Below, piece after piece: positions 12,951 through 26,001 of a DNA stretch of 60,164 bases (position 1 is the first letter of the stretch; every line of letters begins with the position of its first letter). Below the pieces are notes generated by a model, which made no database searches, was not told where the DNA came from, and was given only the letters and a program-made list of their open reading frames with translations. The DNA lies in assembly GCA_000181795.3 (NCBI GenBank), contig CM012955.1:4250667-4310830 (forward strand). Reading direction: 5' to 3'. The stretch comes from Trichinella spiralis. Lineage: Eukaryota; Nematoda; Enoplea; Trichinellida; Trichinellidae. The translations under genes and the position numbers were made by a program.

Positions 12951-15900
12951 AATGCAAATAATAACCTGGCTGTCTGATGCCGCTAACGATTTAGAAACAC
13001 ACAATTTGAATGAATTTTTCAAAACAATTCAAAAATCACTAAAATGATGATCAATCTGAAAGTACATAACTGTAAAGCAACCAAAGAAGTTTTCAAAATC
13101 AAAACTAGCTTCACTCGATCGAGCAACAGCAACAAACATCATTCTATGTTAAAATTTTAACACTATTTATTCCAGTTTTCTTTACACCACTACACGAAGG
13201 GGAAAGTTTTCGATAATGAGAAGAATTAAATAAAAAGTCACATGCTTAGTGAACTTCTCACGATAGACAGTAATAAAATAATGCTACTTATAAAATGTTG
13301 GAATAAGTTCTGCAAAATGTGCCCCCAAAAAGGCATGCAATATTGAAGCTGCTTGAGCGTGAAACAAAGTTCTCCATGGTTACCTGGTTCTCCAATAACA
13401 ACAACAATTAAAATAATCAGTGAATCATACAGTTGGAAAATACTATGTGTTAAATTCATAATTTCAAAACACCAAAATGCTTTAAACTTGATTTTAAAAA
13501 ATGTTATAAATAAACTCGCTACATACATTATCATAAAATTTTCGCTCAATACTAAACAGAAGTTAAAATAATACTGCAAAAATATGAAGTTAAACAACAG
13601 GTTTATTGAGATACTACTTAGACCATTAATGAAATATGGATAAGGTTCAAGCTTGCAAAACCATAAAAATTAAATATAAATGAAAAAGAATTAATACCAC
13701 CAGAAATCTGCAAATCCATTTCAAATTATATTAATTAATTTATATCAAAATGCACAACTGTGACACGATAGAAAATATTATAAATCGCAAATGTTTTCTG
13801 TGCCTGCCACTTAGCACAACAAAACCATACAACGATGAATTAAAAAAAAGTTACAAATTACAAAAAACTTCTAAGCCTACAGTATTCTGAAAAGTAAGAA
13901 TATAGCAAGATTTAAAAAATGCTTAATTGACAAAAAATGTTTTGTTTTTATCAAAAAAATTAATGATATAATTTTTTCATCTATTTTAAATTTATTTAAA
14001 TTTAATATTTAACTGATGTCAATGAGACAGAAATACGTTGAGTGAATGGTATTTGATTAAAGAATCAAATCGAATCAAATCAAGATTTGTTAATGCATTT
14101 TTATCAGATCAAATTATCAGACAATTCATTCCAATAGAAAATCGCTGAAAAAACACTATCTATTATTTATTAATAATTGTAAATAATAACAGTAAACAAA
14201 ATTTGAAAAAAAATTCTAATACATACGCATTAAAAACTTTGATATGAAAGCACTAAAACGTCAAAATCCTTCGGTACTGTAAAACTAAAGCTGCCTCTCT
14301 GACGAGTAGATTTCTCTGTATATGATGTCAGTGTTAGGTGTATATTTTCTACAAAACGTCAACTCAAATTTTGTGTTACTTTCTTGTTGATTTCACTTCA
14401 GTTTGCAAGTTCGTCGGTGAACTGAAAAGAAATAAGCCTTTGTTGAAGTGAATTTTACAGTTGAACCTGAATTTATTAGACAAATGACATGAACAAAAGA
14501 AAAATAAATTAATATTCAAGGAGTGCCCAACGAAGCATACAATGTTTGTTACAGTAATTCTGTAAGAAAGTATCAGAAGTTGAAGGGACGTAAACAAAAA
14601 CAACATGTCGAAGTTACTGATGAAAGCATTCCATACAGAGCACCCACTGTGCCGAAGCAATTCAACCGCATTAAAAGTTGAATTTCAGTATTATAATAAC
14701 AAGAAGAAAACGGAGTACAAATGCGAAACAAAAGTTATATAAGGAATTATTATTGCAATATGCAAATATTGAAACAAAAAAAGAAAATTGTCTAACTCAC
14801 ATTTATTAAATGAGAAGCATGTATGCCGCCCTGTGTTGCCAGTGTATTTCAAACTTCAGATAAACAACAGGAAACGAATAAATAAATGATACTTCTAATA
14901 ATAATAATAAAGAGGGTGAGGCAGTGATTGGTTGATTATGATCCGTCCAAACATGTACATATTTTTACATTGTCCTACTTTCGTCATTCTCATGTTTGGT
15001 GTTTGCTTATGCTTAGGTCAGTTAATCTCTCTCTCTTACGCTGCTGGCGATGATAAGCATTTATTAATTCCCAAATTTCAGGAACTATAATTCTAAAAAT
15101 AGTTTAAATGAATTAGTTATTTGCTACTTTGAAATTCTACTTAGTTATCTGAACAGGAATATTAATGTAGCAAATAAATATTTATATGATAGCGCGTGTA
15201 TTGATGAAATGGGCAAACAGGAATAAATGCAAAGAAAATATGTTTAAAAAGAAACAAATATACATAACAAAAAACAAACAATGATGTTGTTTGTGCATTG
15301 TTTTTTCTCACTGCGGTTTTACGATAAAAAAAATTTTATTCTGCAATCCTCAAACTAGATCGCGATGTCAAAAATTCTAATAACAGTAGATAATCAGGCT
15401 CGAAATGTTGGCATTCTTCTACGTTTATGTTTTCAAATGGAAATGGATAACAAAAATGCAAAACTGGCAAATTGATAGTAAATATTAACACAGCACTGCA
15501 GAAACAGCAAAAGAAATTCCATTTAAAATTTTGATATCAGTAAGAGCTCTGAGAATTGGTGATTTCATCTTCCACGACCAGGTTTAGTCGGCAAGGCTAG
15601 GTGTTGAAAATATTAATAATGAAACAATTATTGACAAGAAGCTGAACAGCACACAAAATATAACATAATGAAATATTAAATTTTAATACTTACTAAGAAA
15701 TGTACAAGTTTATTCTAAATTTGAAATCAATTTTGAATTATAAAAATAGTAGCGCTATCATGAGCAATAATAGCATGCCTTCCAGTTATGAATTTAAAGT
15801 TACGATAAATGATCATAATTATACAGCCAGAATTAGAATTAAAATTGAATATCAGAACCTTTATTTGGCATTTATGTTTCACAGTATATGAAGTGATACA

Positions 15901-16717
15901 TTCATTAGTCATATATATATATGGATATTTGATAGATCATAAAATATATTTTTTTGCTGCATAAATTTTCTTTTGACAGATGCCCTTTCAAATAAAAAAA
16001 TTTGTGTAATAAATCATAAATAATAACAGAAACAAGATAAATTTTACAAATGTAAAAGCGCGAAAAGTGAAGCGTAAAAGAGAGCTCAATTAAGCAGCGT
16101 ACAAATAAATGCCAGACGTTAATTTGCAAAAGTAGGGCACATAAATAAGGTGCCGTGACGAGAATCAAAGTTGACCAATCAGCAAATGCGATGCGTTTGA
16201 AATAAATGGGCCATTTGTTTAAACGTGCAATAAAATTTATTAGAAATAAAAATAAAAAGTAAATTTATTGAATTATATTTTCTGTGTAAAAATTTCAAAT
16301 AATAAATATAACTATTTATAACATTTTTAGAATATGCTTTTTCAAATTTCAAATTTGTGTGTTAAAGTAAGACAAATGAATGCAGGTAAATATAACCCTC
16401 GCGGTAAAATTCACTGCCGCCGGTGCTATGGCACACTTGTTCGCTGTAGTTACTATATCTTTATTGTGAAGCTTCCTTTATGACGATGGAAATGACGATT
16501 CTAACATATACATATTTGAAAATTGAATATTATTGCATTTTTTTATTCTTTTAGATTTTAAGAAATCTGTTGTTTCCGTTTAAAGTTGGGCATCTCGTCG
16601 CTTATTGAACGCGGAAATATTCTTTGAAATAAAAGAGAACAGAAATTTTCACAAATGCTCAAAGTATAAAATTTCAAAGCGTTTTTTAAATCGTGAATAT
16701 TTTTTTTTCAATTTTAG
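12951..16717. other. Intergenic, 3.8 kb, no gene recognised
   Basis: AT-rich, with scattered short frames but none with a domain, consistent splice signals or family resemblance. It separates the divergent RBBP5 (-) and kinesin (+) genes and must hold both promoters. A small GC-richer patch at about 16400-16445 could be near the kinesin transcription start. An (AT)n run lies at about 15911-15920. Confidence 0.5.
16174..16201 (+). promoter_or_regulatory. Candidate CCAAT box plus CHR-like TTTGAA upstream of kinesin-8
   Basis: CCAAT at 16174-16178 is followed about 18 bases later by TTTGAA at 16196-16201. In animals this pair is typical of G2/M genes, the CHR being bound by LIN-54 of the DREAM/MuvB complex. 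Its place about 520 bp before the first recognised kinesin exon fits. TTTGAA is frequent by chance in AT-rich DNA, so this is weak. Confidence 0.2.
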
Positions 16718-19243
16718 AGGAAACACAGATCCATTTCGAATGATAGATTTACTTCTCCATGGGTATGTTTTCCTTGAAATGCCACTTTGAATTTTTGTCA
16801 CAGAAAACAGTTTCCTCGTGCTGAATAATGTGATGTGTTGGTTGATTTTTTAAATTTTAAATTAGGTGCGCCGTACGCCTCGTTCTGCTGTTAAAAGCAC
16901 GCCGTTCTCAGTTAATCGAAGGAAAGAATTATCCATTACTGCAAACGTCAAGGTACTACTGTTGACAGAAACAGCTCAATGAGGTAAATTATCTTTTTGC
17001 TTTTCTTCAGGTTTGCGTTCGCATACGACCATACGGAGGTTCAGTTGCAACATCTAACGCTATTGTGAATGTCATTGATGATCATATGCTGCTTTTCGAT
17101 CCTCCACCAACTACAGTGAAGCAGACCTATTTTAAAGGGGAAAGCATTCGGTATTTATGAATCAAAGCATAACAGTTATTAGTCAATTCAAAATAGTCTA
17201 CAGTATGAAACGCATTGCAGGAACAAATTGTGAATATTATAGATTGTATATGTTTATTTCTTTTATTAGTAAAATTTATCAATTTTTGTGAATACTTCTA
17301 TCATTAAAGTTATTTTTATTATTTAAGAGATCCAACTTCTCGTAGAGCAAAAAATTTGACATTTTGCTTTGATCGAGTATTTGATATGGATGCTAAAAAC
17401 GAGATCGTCTACAAAGAGACGATGGAACCTATTTTGGAAAAATTTTTGAATGGTCATAATTGTTCAAGTATGTTTTCAGAATTAGATTTCGATGTTAATG
17501 AAATAAAGATGCGTATATATTGTATTTGATGTAGTGTTTGCATATGGCGCCACCGGTTCTGGGAAGACATTTACCATGCTCGGTTCAAGCGCATCACCTG
17601 GAGTGATATTACTTACTCTTGAAGAACTGTATTTTCGTCTCCAGAGTGAAAATAGAGATTACAATTGGGAATTACATGTATCCTACATTGAAATTTACAA
17701 TGAAAAAGTGTATGATTTGTTGCGTCCCAATAAGCCTGTACTTAATCTACGTGAAGGCAAAGAAGTTCTCATATCAGAATTGTCTTATCATACGGTAATG
17801 AAACATGATTACTGTATTCAACTGTCAATAGTAATGCTGTTTTTAGCCGAAAAGTACGGAAGAAATGACGGAAATTTTGATAGAAGGAAACAAGCGTCGT
17901 ACGCAACATCCAACTGACAAAAATCAAGAATCTTCCCGTTCTCATGCTGTATTTCAAGTATGGTTAACTGAGATAATATGCCTTTGCATTATTCTTAAAC
18001 AATAATGAACTGTTTTGAAGGTTACACTAAAACAGACATCAAAAATTCCAGGAATTGTGAAAGAGGTTCTGTTTTCAAAGTTATCGATGATTGATTTAGC
18101 CGGTTCAGAACGCTGCCAGAAAGCTGGTTTGATGTCCGCTCGACAACGGGAAGGTTCTAATATTAACCGATCACTGTTGGCATTAGCCAACTGTATTAGC
18201 GCTCTGTCTGAAGGACGTGTGAGTCTTTTTTTGACTGATCGAATGCATTGATATTATCGTTCAGTTTAATTTATATCAAAGTGTTTTGAATTTTCAGCGC
18301 GGCGCTCATGTTCCATATCGAGATAGCAAGCTTACTCGAATTTTGAAGGATTCCCTTAGCGGAAGATGCTATACAATAATGATTGCTACAGTAAAGTAAG
18401 AGAAAGAAAATGCACTTAACAAAGGAACTGATTAAAGTTTTAAACTTTTAATTATTTTCGCTTGTTCCAATAGTGCAAATTTTCAATCTATTGATGAAAC
18501 ATACAGTACCTTGCAATATGCGAACCGAGCAAAAAATATTCGCACAGACGCGACTAGAAATATTTTAAAAATTGATCGTCAAACTACCGAATACATTAAT
18601 ATAATTAAAGAGCAGAAAAAAATGGTAATGCTGATATATTCCTTGTTCTCGCGTATTTTTTTCTATTTTTTCTACATAGATAGAAGAATTGAAAGCAAAA
18701 AATTTGCAATTAATGCAAGAAGTTGAAATGTGGAAAAACAATAACATTGCAGTGGTAAATTTGGTGTTCACTTTTCAGTTTTGATTAAAGCGTGCAGTGA
18801 TAATATTTAATTTTAGAAAAATGAATTAGACCACAGCTTGCCTCGTTCATTTCAAGAACCCATGAATGATGTGAACGTCACTCCAGCAATTCCACCGAAA
18901 AGTATGAAATATATTACATTATCAATCGTGCGACTTTTCATGTCAACAATTTTCAATGTTTCAATATGTTTTAGAGAGATTGTCGTTGCTTAGAAATGAA
19001 GATGTGAGAATGTCATTGTAAGTATTGTTGAATGATTTCATTCACTGCGTTGTATCATCTACTGTGAAAAACACGGAAATGCATATTATACAGTGAATAT
19101 TTGTCTGGAATGAAGAACTGTTTTTTAGAGAAGAAAAATTCAATTCTGTTGCAACCAATCCTGAAGAAAATTCTAATGGAGCAGATCAACCCTCTAGCAT
19201 TTATGAAATGTATTTGAAGCACAAGGAAAAGCATGGGTTATAA
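16718..19243 (+). CDS. Kinesin-8 family motor (KIF18-like), short tail
   Basis: Plus-end-directed, microtubule-depolymerising motor that acts on spindle microtubules. Exons by splice sites: 16718-16762, 16866-16952, 17011-17150, 17328-17467, 17535-17794, 17847-17957, 18021-18218, 18298-18395, 18474-18624, 18680-18754, 18817-18901, 18975-19017 and 19139-19243. The motor has [11 protein letters not shown], the P-loop [25 protein letters not shown], switch [12 protein letters not shown], switch II DLAGSER, and [26 protein letters not shown] and the neck region [16 protein letters not shown] place it in kinesin-8, like KIF18A. A coiled-coil piece rich in Glu and Lys follows, then about 75 residues ending [12 protein letters not shown]. 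The total of about 490 residues is far shorter than KIF18A (about 900), so the long tail is missing. The true start lies in an unresolved exon before 16718. Confidence 0.9.
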
Positions 19244-19377
19244 TGATTAAATATGCAACTGCGATTTTATAAAGTTGAAAGTCATAATGATCCGTAATTT
19301 TATTCCATTTTCCCCATTTATTTATAACTGTAAAATTATTTCACACTTGTCATTTTCTTTTATTAGGTTTGTTTGTA

Positions 19378-19383
19378 AATAAA
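19378..19383 (+). terminator. Poly(A) signal AATAAA after the kinesin gene
   Basis: Canonical hexamer 135 bases past the kinesin stop codon. A second AATAAA follows at about 19426. Position is sensible, but the motif is common in this composition. Confidence 0.4.
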
Positions 19384-20199
19384 TCTCTTCTTTGTACAAT
19401 GCACTGCAAAGTTATAATTGAAATAAATCATTCAATTATTACAAGTACTGCTGTTGTTTGAAATTATAAAAAAACAGATTTCCATAGATGTATCTTTATG
19501 ATTTGTTATGATAGGTCTAGTTACAATAAAAACACGATCAACAATGTTACTTTTATACAAAATTTTTAAATGAGAATGAAGGTGGAGAAAATACAGCGTT
19601 TGCTAACAATATAAGTAATACTGACAAAAGCAATGACTTGCATTGAATACAAGTGTTCACTTCCTAATGAGATGCGGAACATCCTTTTCTCAACAGAAAA
19701 TCTGTTTCATGATTTGTACCATCATTACTTTGCATCAACGAAAAGAACAACCGCTACAAATGCAATACTACAAACGCATCTTTTTTACAGGAAAGTAAAT
19801 GATGCGTTGCTTTAATGTCATAACCAATACCTAGTCCCTGCAGATAATGCAACCTAACATTGGAGCAATACATCAATGTGATTCAAGTTCATGGAACTGA
19901 CCTCAACTTTGTAAGCTGAGCCATCTGTGCACAGTAACTAGAAACAACTAGATCGCGCACAGCGCGCAAGCAAAAATAAAGACATGATATAGGAAAAGGC
20001 TCATACAATAACATAATGTGAGGAACAGGAAAAATTGGTTTGGAATATCATCCTCCGCCCAAATAAAGAGCGGAAGAGCATATATTCAACTGAAGAATGA
20101 ATTCTACCAGACTCACCTAACTGATTCCACTACTCTCAGTTGGCGTTCTTCATGTGAAATCTTCCTCTGAATCTCGGACTTCTGAAGCCAGGATAACGT

Positions 20200-20340
20200 G
20201 ACTGCTATGGCTGTGTTGGGTCAACAACACTAAGACGATGGTTCCGCTTGGGGCAGTCGCGCGCTCTCACACGGCTGCCTCCCGATGACTGGCATAATTA
20301 ACGTTCGGTAGAGCTACCGTGGGACGTTCTGTGCAGCTGG
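20200..20340. ncRNA. Candidate structured noncoding RNA, three adjacent hairpins
   Basis: A GC-richer island in very AT-rich DNA. Three inverted repeats lie side by side: GTGTTG with CAACAC (20213-20230, 6 bp, 6-nt loop); GGCAGTCG with CGGCTGCC (20252-20279, 8 bp including one G-U pair, 12-nt loop); and a longer stem 20300-20328 formed by AACGTTC with GGGACGTT around GGTAG with CTACC. Strand cannot be decided, and I could not match it to tRNA, snRNA, SRP, RNase P or MRP consensus elements. It could also be a structured 3' UTR or a remnant repeat. Confidence 0.25.
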
Positions 20341-21675
20341 ATAAAATCACGTTGCGTGGCGTTAAACGCTCTTGAAGGGAATTTAGCAAATCAACCATAC
20401 AGTCTGTGTTGTTCTCCACACTGAAGTGACTGCATCTACAAAAACTGATTTCTTCATTTTTTCACATATATTATAATACAATAGCTGCTTGCTTTATTTC
20501 AAAATGTTTCAAAACTGTAGATTGATGTACAAATAAACAGAACCGATAAAACTACAAACTGCAGCATAAGAAGAAATAATTTTATAACTATTAAACAACC
20601 ACTGAAAAGTGACAAAATTACAAATTAATTCCTGTGCCTCAAAATGCATATTATGAATGGATGATACGGATTGTGGACTTGTCTTCCGAAATTATTTTCA
20701 ATAAAAAGTAATTTCTTTTCTCTAAAACACCATTCATCATTCTATTCAAAACAACTAATTTATCCTTCTGATACTGACAAAAAATAACATTATTCACTGT
20801 TTCATATGTATTTTCTGAATTTTTCATTTATCAATACAATGCCGTAAGTCAAAAGAATCAATAACGCTTATAATGAAACTCATATCTAAATTTCCAATTA
20901 TCAATAATTTATCAGTAACATACTGAAACATTAAGGTGAAAAAATTACACTATGTATAATATCGTACGCTTCTTTATTAACTTATTTATTCATCACTTTT
21001 TTATACGGTTTATTTTAAAGTGTTCTTATAAAAATAAAAGAAAATATTTCATACCATTCTGTGGAATGGCTTGGGTAGCGTCCAAATGTCCCCCGCCAGT
21101 TCGTTATATGAATTTGTAAAGTTACCTTCGTTTTCATGTTCCTAAAATTAAATGTCATTACTACATACGTGCGTAAAAATTGAAAACAATTTACCATTTC
21201 TACTTTTCTACTTCAATTTACCATTGCAATTTTAGCTTCTTGTACTTTTTCCAAAAGTTCTTCCCAAATTGCCTTGTAAAAACTCATCCTATGTCAACAA
21301 AACAAATGCATAAACAAATCAAGAATGTATCAAGCAAGCAAGCAAGCAAAATAAATAAATATAGAAAGAAAATATAATTACCGCTTTCTGATTAAATTAA
21401 CCAGTGTTCATCCGTGTTATAGTAACGGTAGTCAGCTGTCTGCACTGAATATATCAGCCTGATAACTGTAATGCAACATCTAGCTGCGTACAGACAAGGC
21501 TGCCATTCCACAGACAGGCCTTAGAGACATGACTGGCATCTTGATCCCTGGATCTTGGCAACGGCATCAGATTCATCCGTTTAAATATGAGCCTAGAAGG
21601 TGCACAGAACAAGCGCAGATTTTTCTTCGTTCAAACTACTGTTCAATAACACTGCTCTTATGTTTTCTGGGAATT

Positions 21676-21862
21676 CTGCTGTTCGGTTGTGGCGTGAAAC
21701 GGATTATCTGCCGTTCAGTTGTGGCGTGAAATAGAGTATCTGTCATTCGGTTGTGGAGTGAAATGGAGTATCTGCTGTTCGGTTGTGACGTGAGATAGAG
21801 TGTCTGCTGTTCGGTTGTGACGTGGGATAGAGTATCTGCCAATCGGTTGTGGCGTGAAATGG
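21676..21862. repeat. 32-bp minisatellite, six copies
   Basis: Units start with CTG at 21676, 21708, 21740, 21772, 21804 and 21836, exactly 32 bp apart, and each contains a form of TTCGGTTGTGGCGTGAAAT. Copies differ by a few substitutions and have no indels. The unit is not a multiple of three, so the open frame on the minus strand is not a coding repeat. Confidence 0.93.
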
Positions 21863-24150
21863 ACGTGTAGTTCTTTTTTGTGACAGTGATTACCAAGATG
21901 CAACTTCCAGTACCCAGGTCTAGCAGAATCTATTCTCCAGATGTGCTACTTTCAGTCTGTTAAGAATCTACAATTCATGAAGTGTAGGAAATCTTCTAGA
22001 TCGGTAATTATATAGGGGAGAGCTGAGTGACTTAAACAGAAGCTGCTCAACAGTTACTAGCACTTCAAATGTCCTCCCAATCTCCTGATCATATGACGTT
22101 AGTATAGGTGTTGTTTTCTTCAAAGTTCTTTTTGTAAACAAATTACTGCCAATGTTTGGACTTTATACGCCAAATGTTAGTCATACGGAGACGGAGCGCT
22201 TTGCAACATCTTAACAAGAACAAATTCATTACTATGATAACATGTGCAACAATTAATACTTACCTTTGAGCAACAATAGCCAGCGTTTGTTTGTTTTATC
22301 AGTATAGTTGAACTTGGGTGCTCAACCTGCATAAATAATTGAATTACCACCACAGAAATTCGCTATTATGCACAACTGTGGACATCAGAATATGGCATAA
22401 AATGTGAATACAAACTGCATTTTTCTCTCTCCATTGTCTTTTATTTTCATGCTCAGGTCTGTTTATTAACTTTGATATGGCGCTTCTGTTTACGCCATTT
22501 TCTGAACAAACAAATTAACTGTTCATTATCGCCATCGCAGATTTTTCACACAAATTCTTAGTTTGTCCAGATATTCCATAAATCGTAGGTCATACATAGT
22601 GCGCTCTGTTCAGCATTTCAGCATCTGTAGAGCAGGAGTGACACGGAGCCATTAGAATGGGGCTGCCAACCGTACGACCTACTTTAATATAAAATATGAA
22701 ATAAATTTTGATTCTTTAAATGCACATTTAATTACGTTAGTGTTTTTTAACAATATGCCATGAATGTTATTCGGCTTTGTAATAATATTAAATCAAATAT
22801 GTATATAAATAAATATAAATTTTTACGTTAATCAGATCAATTTCATTATATATTATACATAAAAATACCCTTGTGGATATATAATAAAATATATGCGCGC
22901 AACAAATGCCAGACAGAAACCTGCAAGCTTGCGTAACTGTTAAAGAACAAATATTCGCACATTAAAGTTTGGCAACTAAAACGGGTACTTAATAATTAAA
23001 CAATAAAATTTGCGTCTAAAGAAAATTATCATTACAGTATTTTGATTGTGAATAAGGGCGGGCAGAGCAGACGAATAAAACAAATAATCTCTCATCTGCC
23101 TAGATAAATATTAAACAAACTAAATGACAAACATTTAGTATATATTATTTGTTATTAATGATTATTCGGCTTTGCTCTATTAGAAAGAAAGGCATAAGGC
23201 TTTAACTTACGCCCATCGATGAAAAACGTGTAATGTGCGCAGCATTAGCATTAACATTACATTAACGGCTCGCAAATTAAAAAGCACATGATCATGATCA
23301 AGAAGCAGCTAATTTTATATTACATAATAAGAAGAAGATGATGAGAAAAGAACTTAGAACTTATAAACGCATCCATTCGTTCAAAAGCACAAAAATTTTC
23401 CATTTCCAAAAAACATTATAAAATACTGACAACATGCATTATCGTGAAAATGTTCGCTTTCTAATGAAAAAAAGAGAAACTAATGTTCAAAAAAAATAAG
23501 AAACTGAAAAATAAACTGCTCCAAATACCACTCAACACATTAATAATATAAAGATAAAATGCAAGCCTATATGCATTAATACAAGTATGCACATTAAATT
23601 TCATATAAGTGAACAAGTAAAAAAGAATTATTAACAATAATTTCACTCAGCTTACATTATAACAGTCGCTTACTATCAGCGATGACATAATACATAATAC
23701 AACAGACCGCTGCCGTGACATCACTTAAAATCTCTACGTGACACGTCACGCAACAGAACCATATACCAAAGAATTAAAAATGAAGTACAAATTGCATAAC
23801 TACTATACTTACCGTAATGAAAAAAAGAATACAACGAGATTTTAAAATATATAATAAAATTAATGACTATTATTTATATTTTACATTTTAAATTAAAAAA
23901 AATATTTTTTTAAGAACTGAAGATATGTCTAAAAGCCATGTTTGATTAAAACTATATATTGTGTAATTGAATCAATTGAAACTACTTCAAAAAATAATAC
24001 AAGTTAAAAAACATAATAATAAAACTTTTTAAATTAAATTTATGGTAAAAATATTGTTTTATATTATAATATATTTATTAAAACTTTAATGTCCCTCTTA
24101 CTGTAAAAATCATTCTCATGGTAGCGACAGTGTGTTTGGTTTTTTGTGTG

Positions 24151-25935
24151 ATGTTGACTAGTTTGTACGAAATGCTTTATGTACTGATGAAATTTTTATT
24201 ATTTGGTGATGAGTTTTTCTTTTTTTTATGTAATGTATTTATGCGAATGTAATCGCAGTTTGTTTCCGCTTTATTGTAATTTCAACCGCGTGTTATTTAG
24301 GATTTTTAAAATAAGTTCATTTTCGATGCAGATGTAATGTATTTTTCTGCTTTCATTTATCAGGTGCATAATGATTTGAGTTTTGTAATTTTCGTACTTG
24401 GGATATTCTTTATTCCAAAAGGCAGCTTTATTTTTTTCAATTTCATATTTAAATAATTGTACGGTTTTTCCCTTATTATGGAAAATAAATTTTCAGATGA
24501 ACTTGTATGAAGTAGTGTCTGGCATTTGAATAAATCTCAGCTAAATAAATGAAACGATAAAATAATTTTTATACTGTTGTTAGATCGTTTAAAACTGGCG
24601 GAACTGTCGAACCCCAGCAATTCCAGCGTGAAAAATGATTTGCGCATTATATTTCCATATTCAGTTGAATTCAGCTACAAGTTGCAGTTAAGTAAATTCC
24701 GAGATTATGTTGGTAAGTTCGCAGTTTATTTTACTCTTCTGATTAATTGGCAGTTGTTATTTGTTTTATACAGTTGACTAACAGTATGTTTATTTATTCA
24801 CCAGTGCTGGTTTCAGTTGACAATAAATAGTTTGTCATATAGTTTTCGTAATAATACCTTTGGTAAACACGTAATAAGGAAGTGGAAATGATGAAAAAGT
24901 ATCTGAGTAATTTCACGAATGCCACTCTGAACTGTAAAATGTGGATATAATTAAAGTTCTGTGAATAATTTGCTTATTTGTTTACGTTTTACAGATAAGC
25001 TGATATTGAGTATTTGGACACGATTTGCTGCAATTAATACTCTAAATACTGTGATTTATTTACTTACTTGTTCTGCTTTTAGAAATCACTCCAGCAGTTG
25101 CTCAGCTTGGCACGCACAATGGAGAATGCATTGGAAAAGTGAAGAGGTAATAATTTCCTTTTGTGAAGATTTCTTTCTGGTCAATAATACTTATTTTAGA
25201 CTGTTTAAAAATGTTTCTGACATAGCCTTGTTATGGTTGTTGATTGTTTTGCGTTTCTGTTTTGAACAATGGATTCGAATTGAGAATGGAATTTCCTACT
25301 ATTACAATAAATTAAAACGATATTTCATTGAAAAAGTACCTTCATCTTTCAAATTACCTTCCCATTTGGGCTTTGTGTTGATTCACGAAGAGGACAATGA
25401 CACTGACCGGTTGGTGTTGTTGGTGAGCAAATGCGCCATGCTGGGTATTTGTCATGTTACACTTTATCGGATGCGACTTTGGAATTCAACTGAACGGTAC
25501 AAGCTTATTTACCAGGTTAAGAAAAAACTGAATTACTGCACAAAATCAGAATGGCTACTTCAAGATTCGATGGGCAAGTTCACTCTGTACAACGAGAATG
25601 GTCAAAGATTTTGTTGTTCAATATTGGATATTCGTAGTGGTCGATTTTCCATAGTCCAAGCGTTGAAAGAATATTCACACAAGCAAGCATGCTGTGAAGA
25701 AGTGACATTTGACGAAAGGCAATTTGTTGAAACCTTTCTCGATGGTCAGCACTGCCTTGAAGATGTCGACTATTTATTGTTTTTTGGTGGTGTCGTCACG
25801 GTTGCAGGATTTCCTCCTCTGAGTTTGCGGTGGACTGAATTCGGCGCCCTTCCTCCACTGAAAGACGTTCAAGAACGACATCTTTTGGAAAGTTTGCACA
25901 GCTTTGCTTTGAAAGAGCAACGTTTTGGCAAATGA
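24151..25935 (+). CDS. nus1: NUS1 (Nogo-B receptor), cis-prenyltransferase subunit of dehydrodolichyl diphosphate synthase
   Basis: ER membrane subunit that pairs with DHDDS to make the dolichol chain used for N-glycosylation. The last exon, from 25200, encodes a membrane helix (LLWLLIVLRFCF), then LPSHLGFVLIHEE, the atypical cis-prenyltransferase fold, and the end DVDYLLFFGGVVTVAGF ... EQRFGK. The closing RFG is the NUS1 RxG motif that completes the DHDDS active site. Upstream, an ATG exon 24151-24205 gives MLTSLYEMLYVLMKFLLF, close to the start of vertebrate NUS1 (MTGLYELVWRVLHALLCL). Exons 24584-24712 and 25083-25146 splice between them in frame with good GTAAGT or GTAATA donors. They add about 65 residues I cannot match to NUS1. 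The 3' exon is very secure; the N-terminal model is tentative, and its first donor (GTGATG) is weak. Confidence 0.85.
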
Positions 25936-25995
25936 TTGATTCAGATGTTGATTTTTGTTCCACTCTTTCAAACATTGTTGGCAGATCCGCTTCGA

Positions 25996-26001
25996 AATAA
26001 A
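25996..26001 (+). terminator. Poly(A) signal AATAAA after NUS1
   Basis: Canonical hexamer 61 bases past the NUS1 stop codon. Confidence 0.45.

Larger units (their letters stand above)
19244..24150. other. Long intergenic stretch, 4.9 kb
   Basis: No protein gene was recognised. It contains the kinesin 3' flank, a GC-richer hairpin cluster near 20.2-20.4 kb, a (CAAG)n-like patch near 21332-21350, a 32-bp minisatellite at 21676-21862, and otherwise AT-rich sequence up to NUS1. Confidence 0.5.

Noticed and set aside
19850-20100. Possible RNase P or MRP RNA (CTCCGCCC near 20050 and an ACAGTAA box near 19933)
   Set aside because: The essential CR-I element with its GAAAGTC-like core was not found at the right place, so the resemblance is to short common words only.
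21636-21903. Minus-strand frames rich in Arg, His and Thr over the minisatellite
   Set aside because: The 32-bp period shifts the frame at each unit, so this is not a repeat protein; the openness comes from the repeat's composition.
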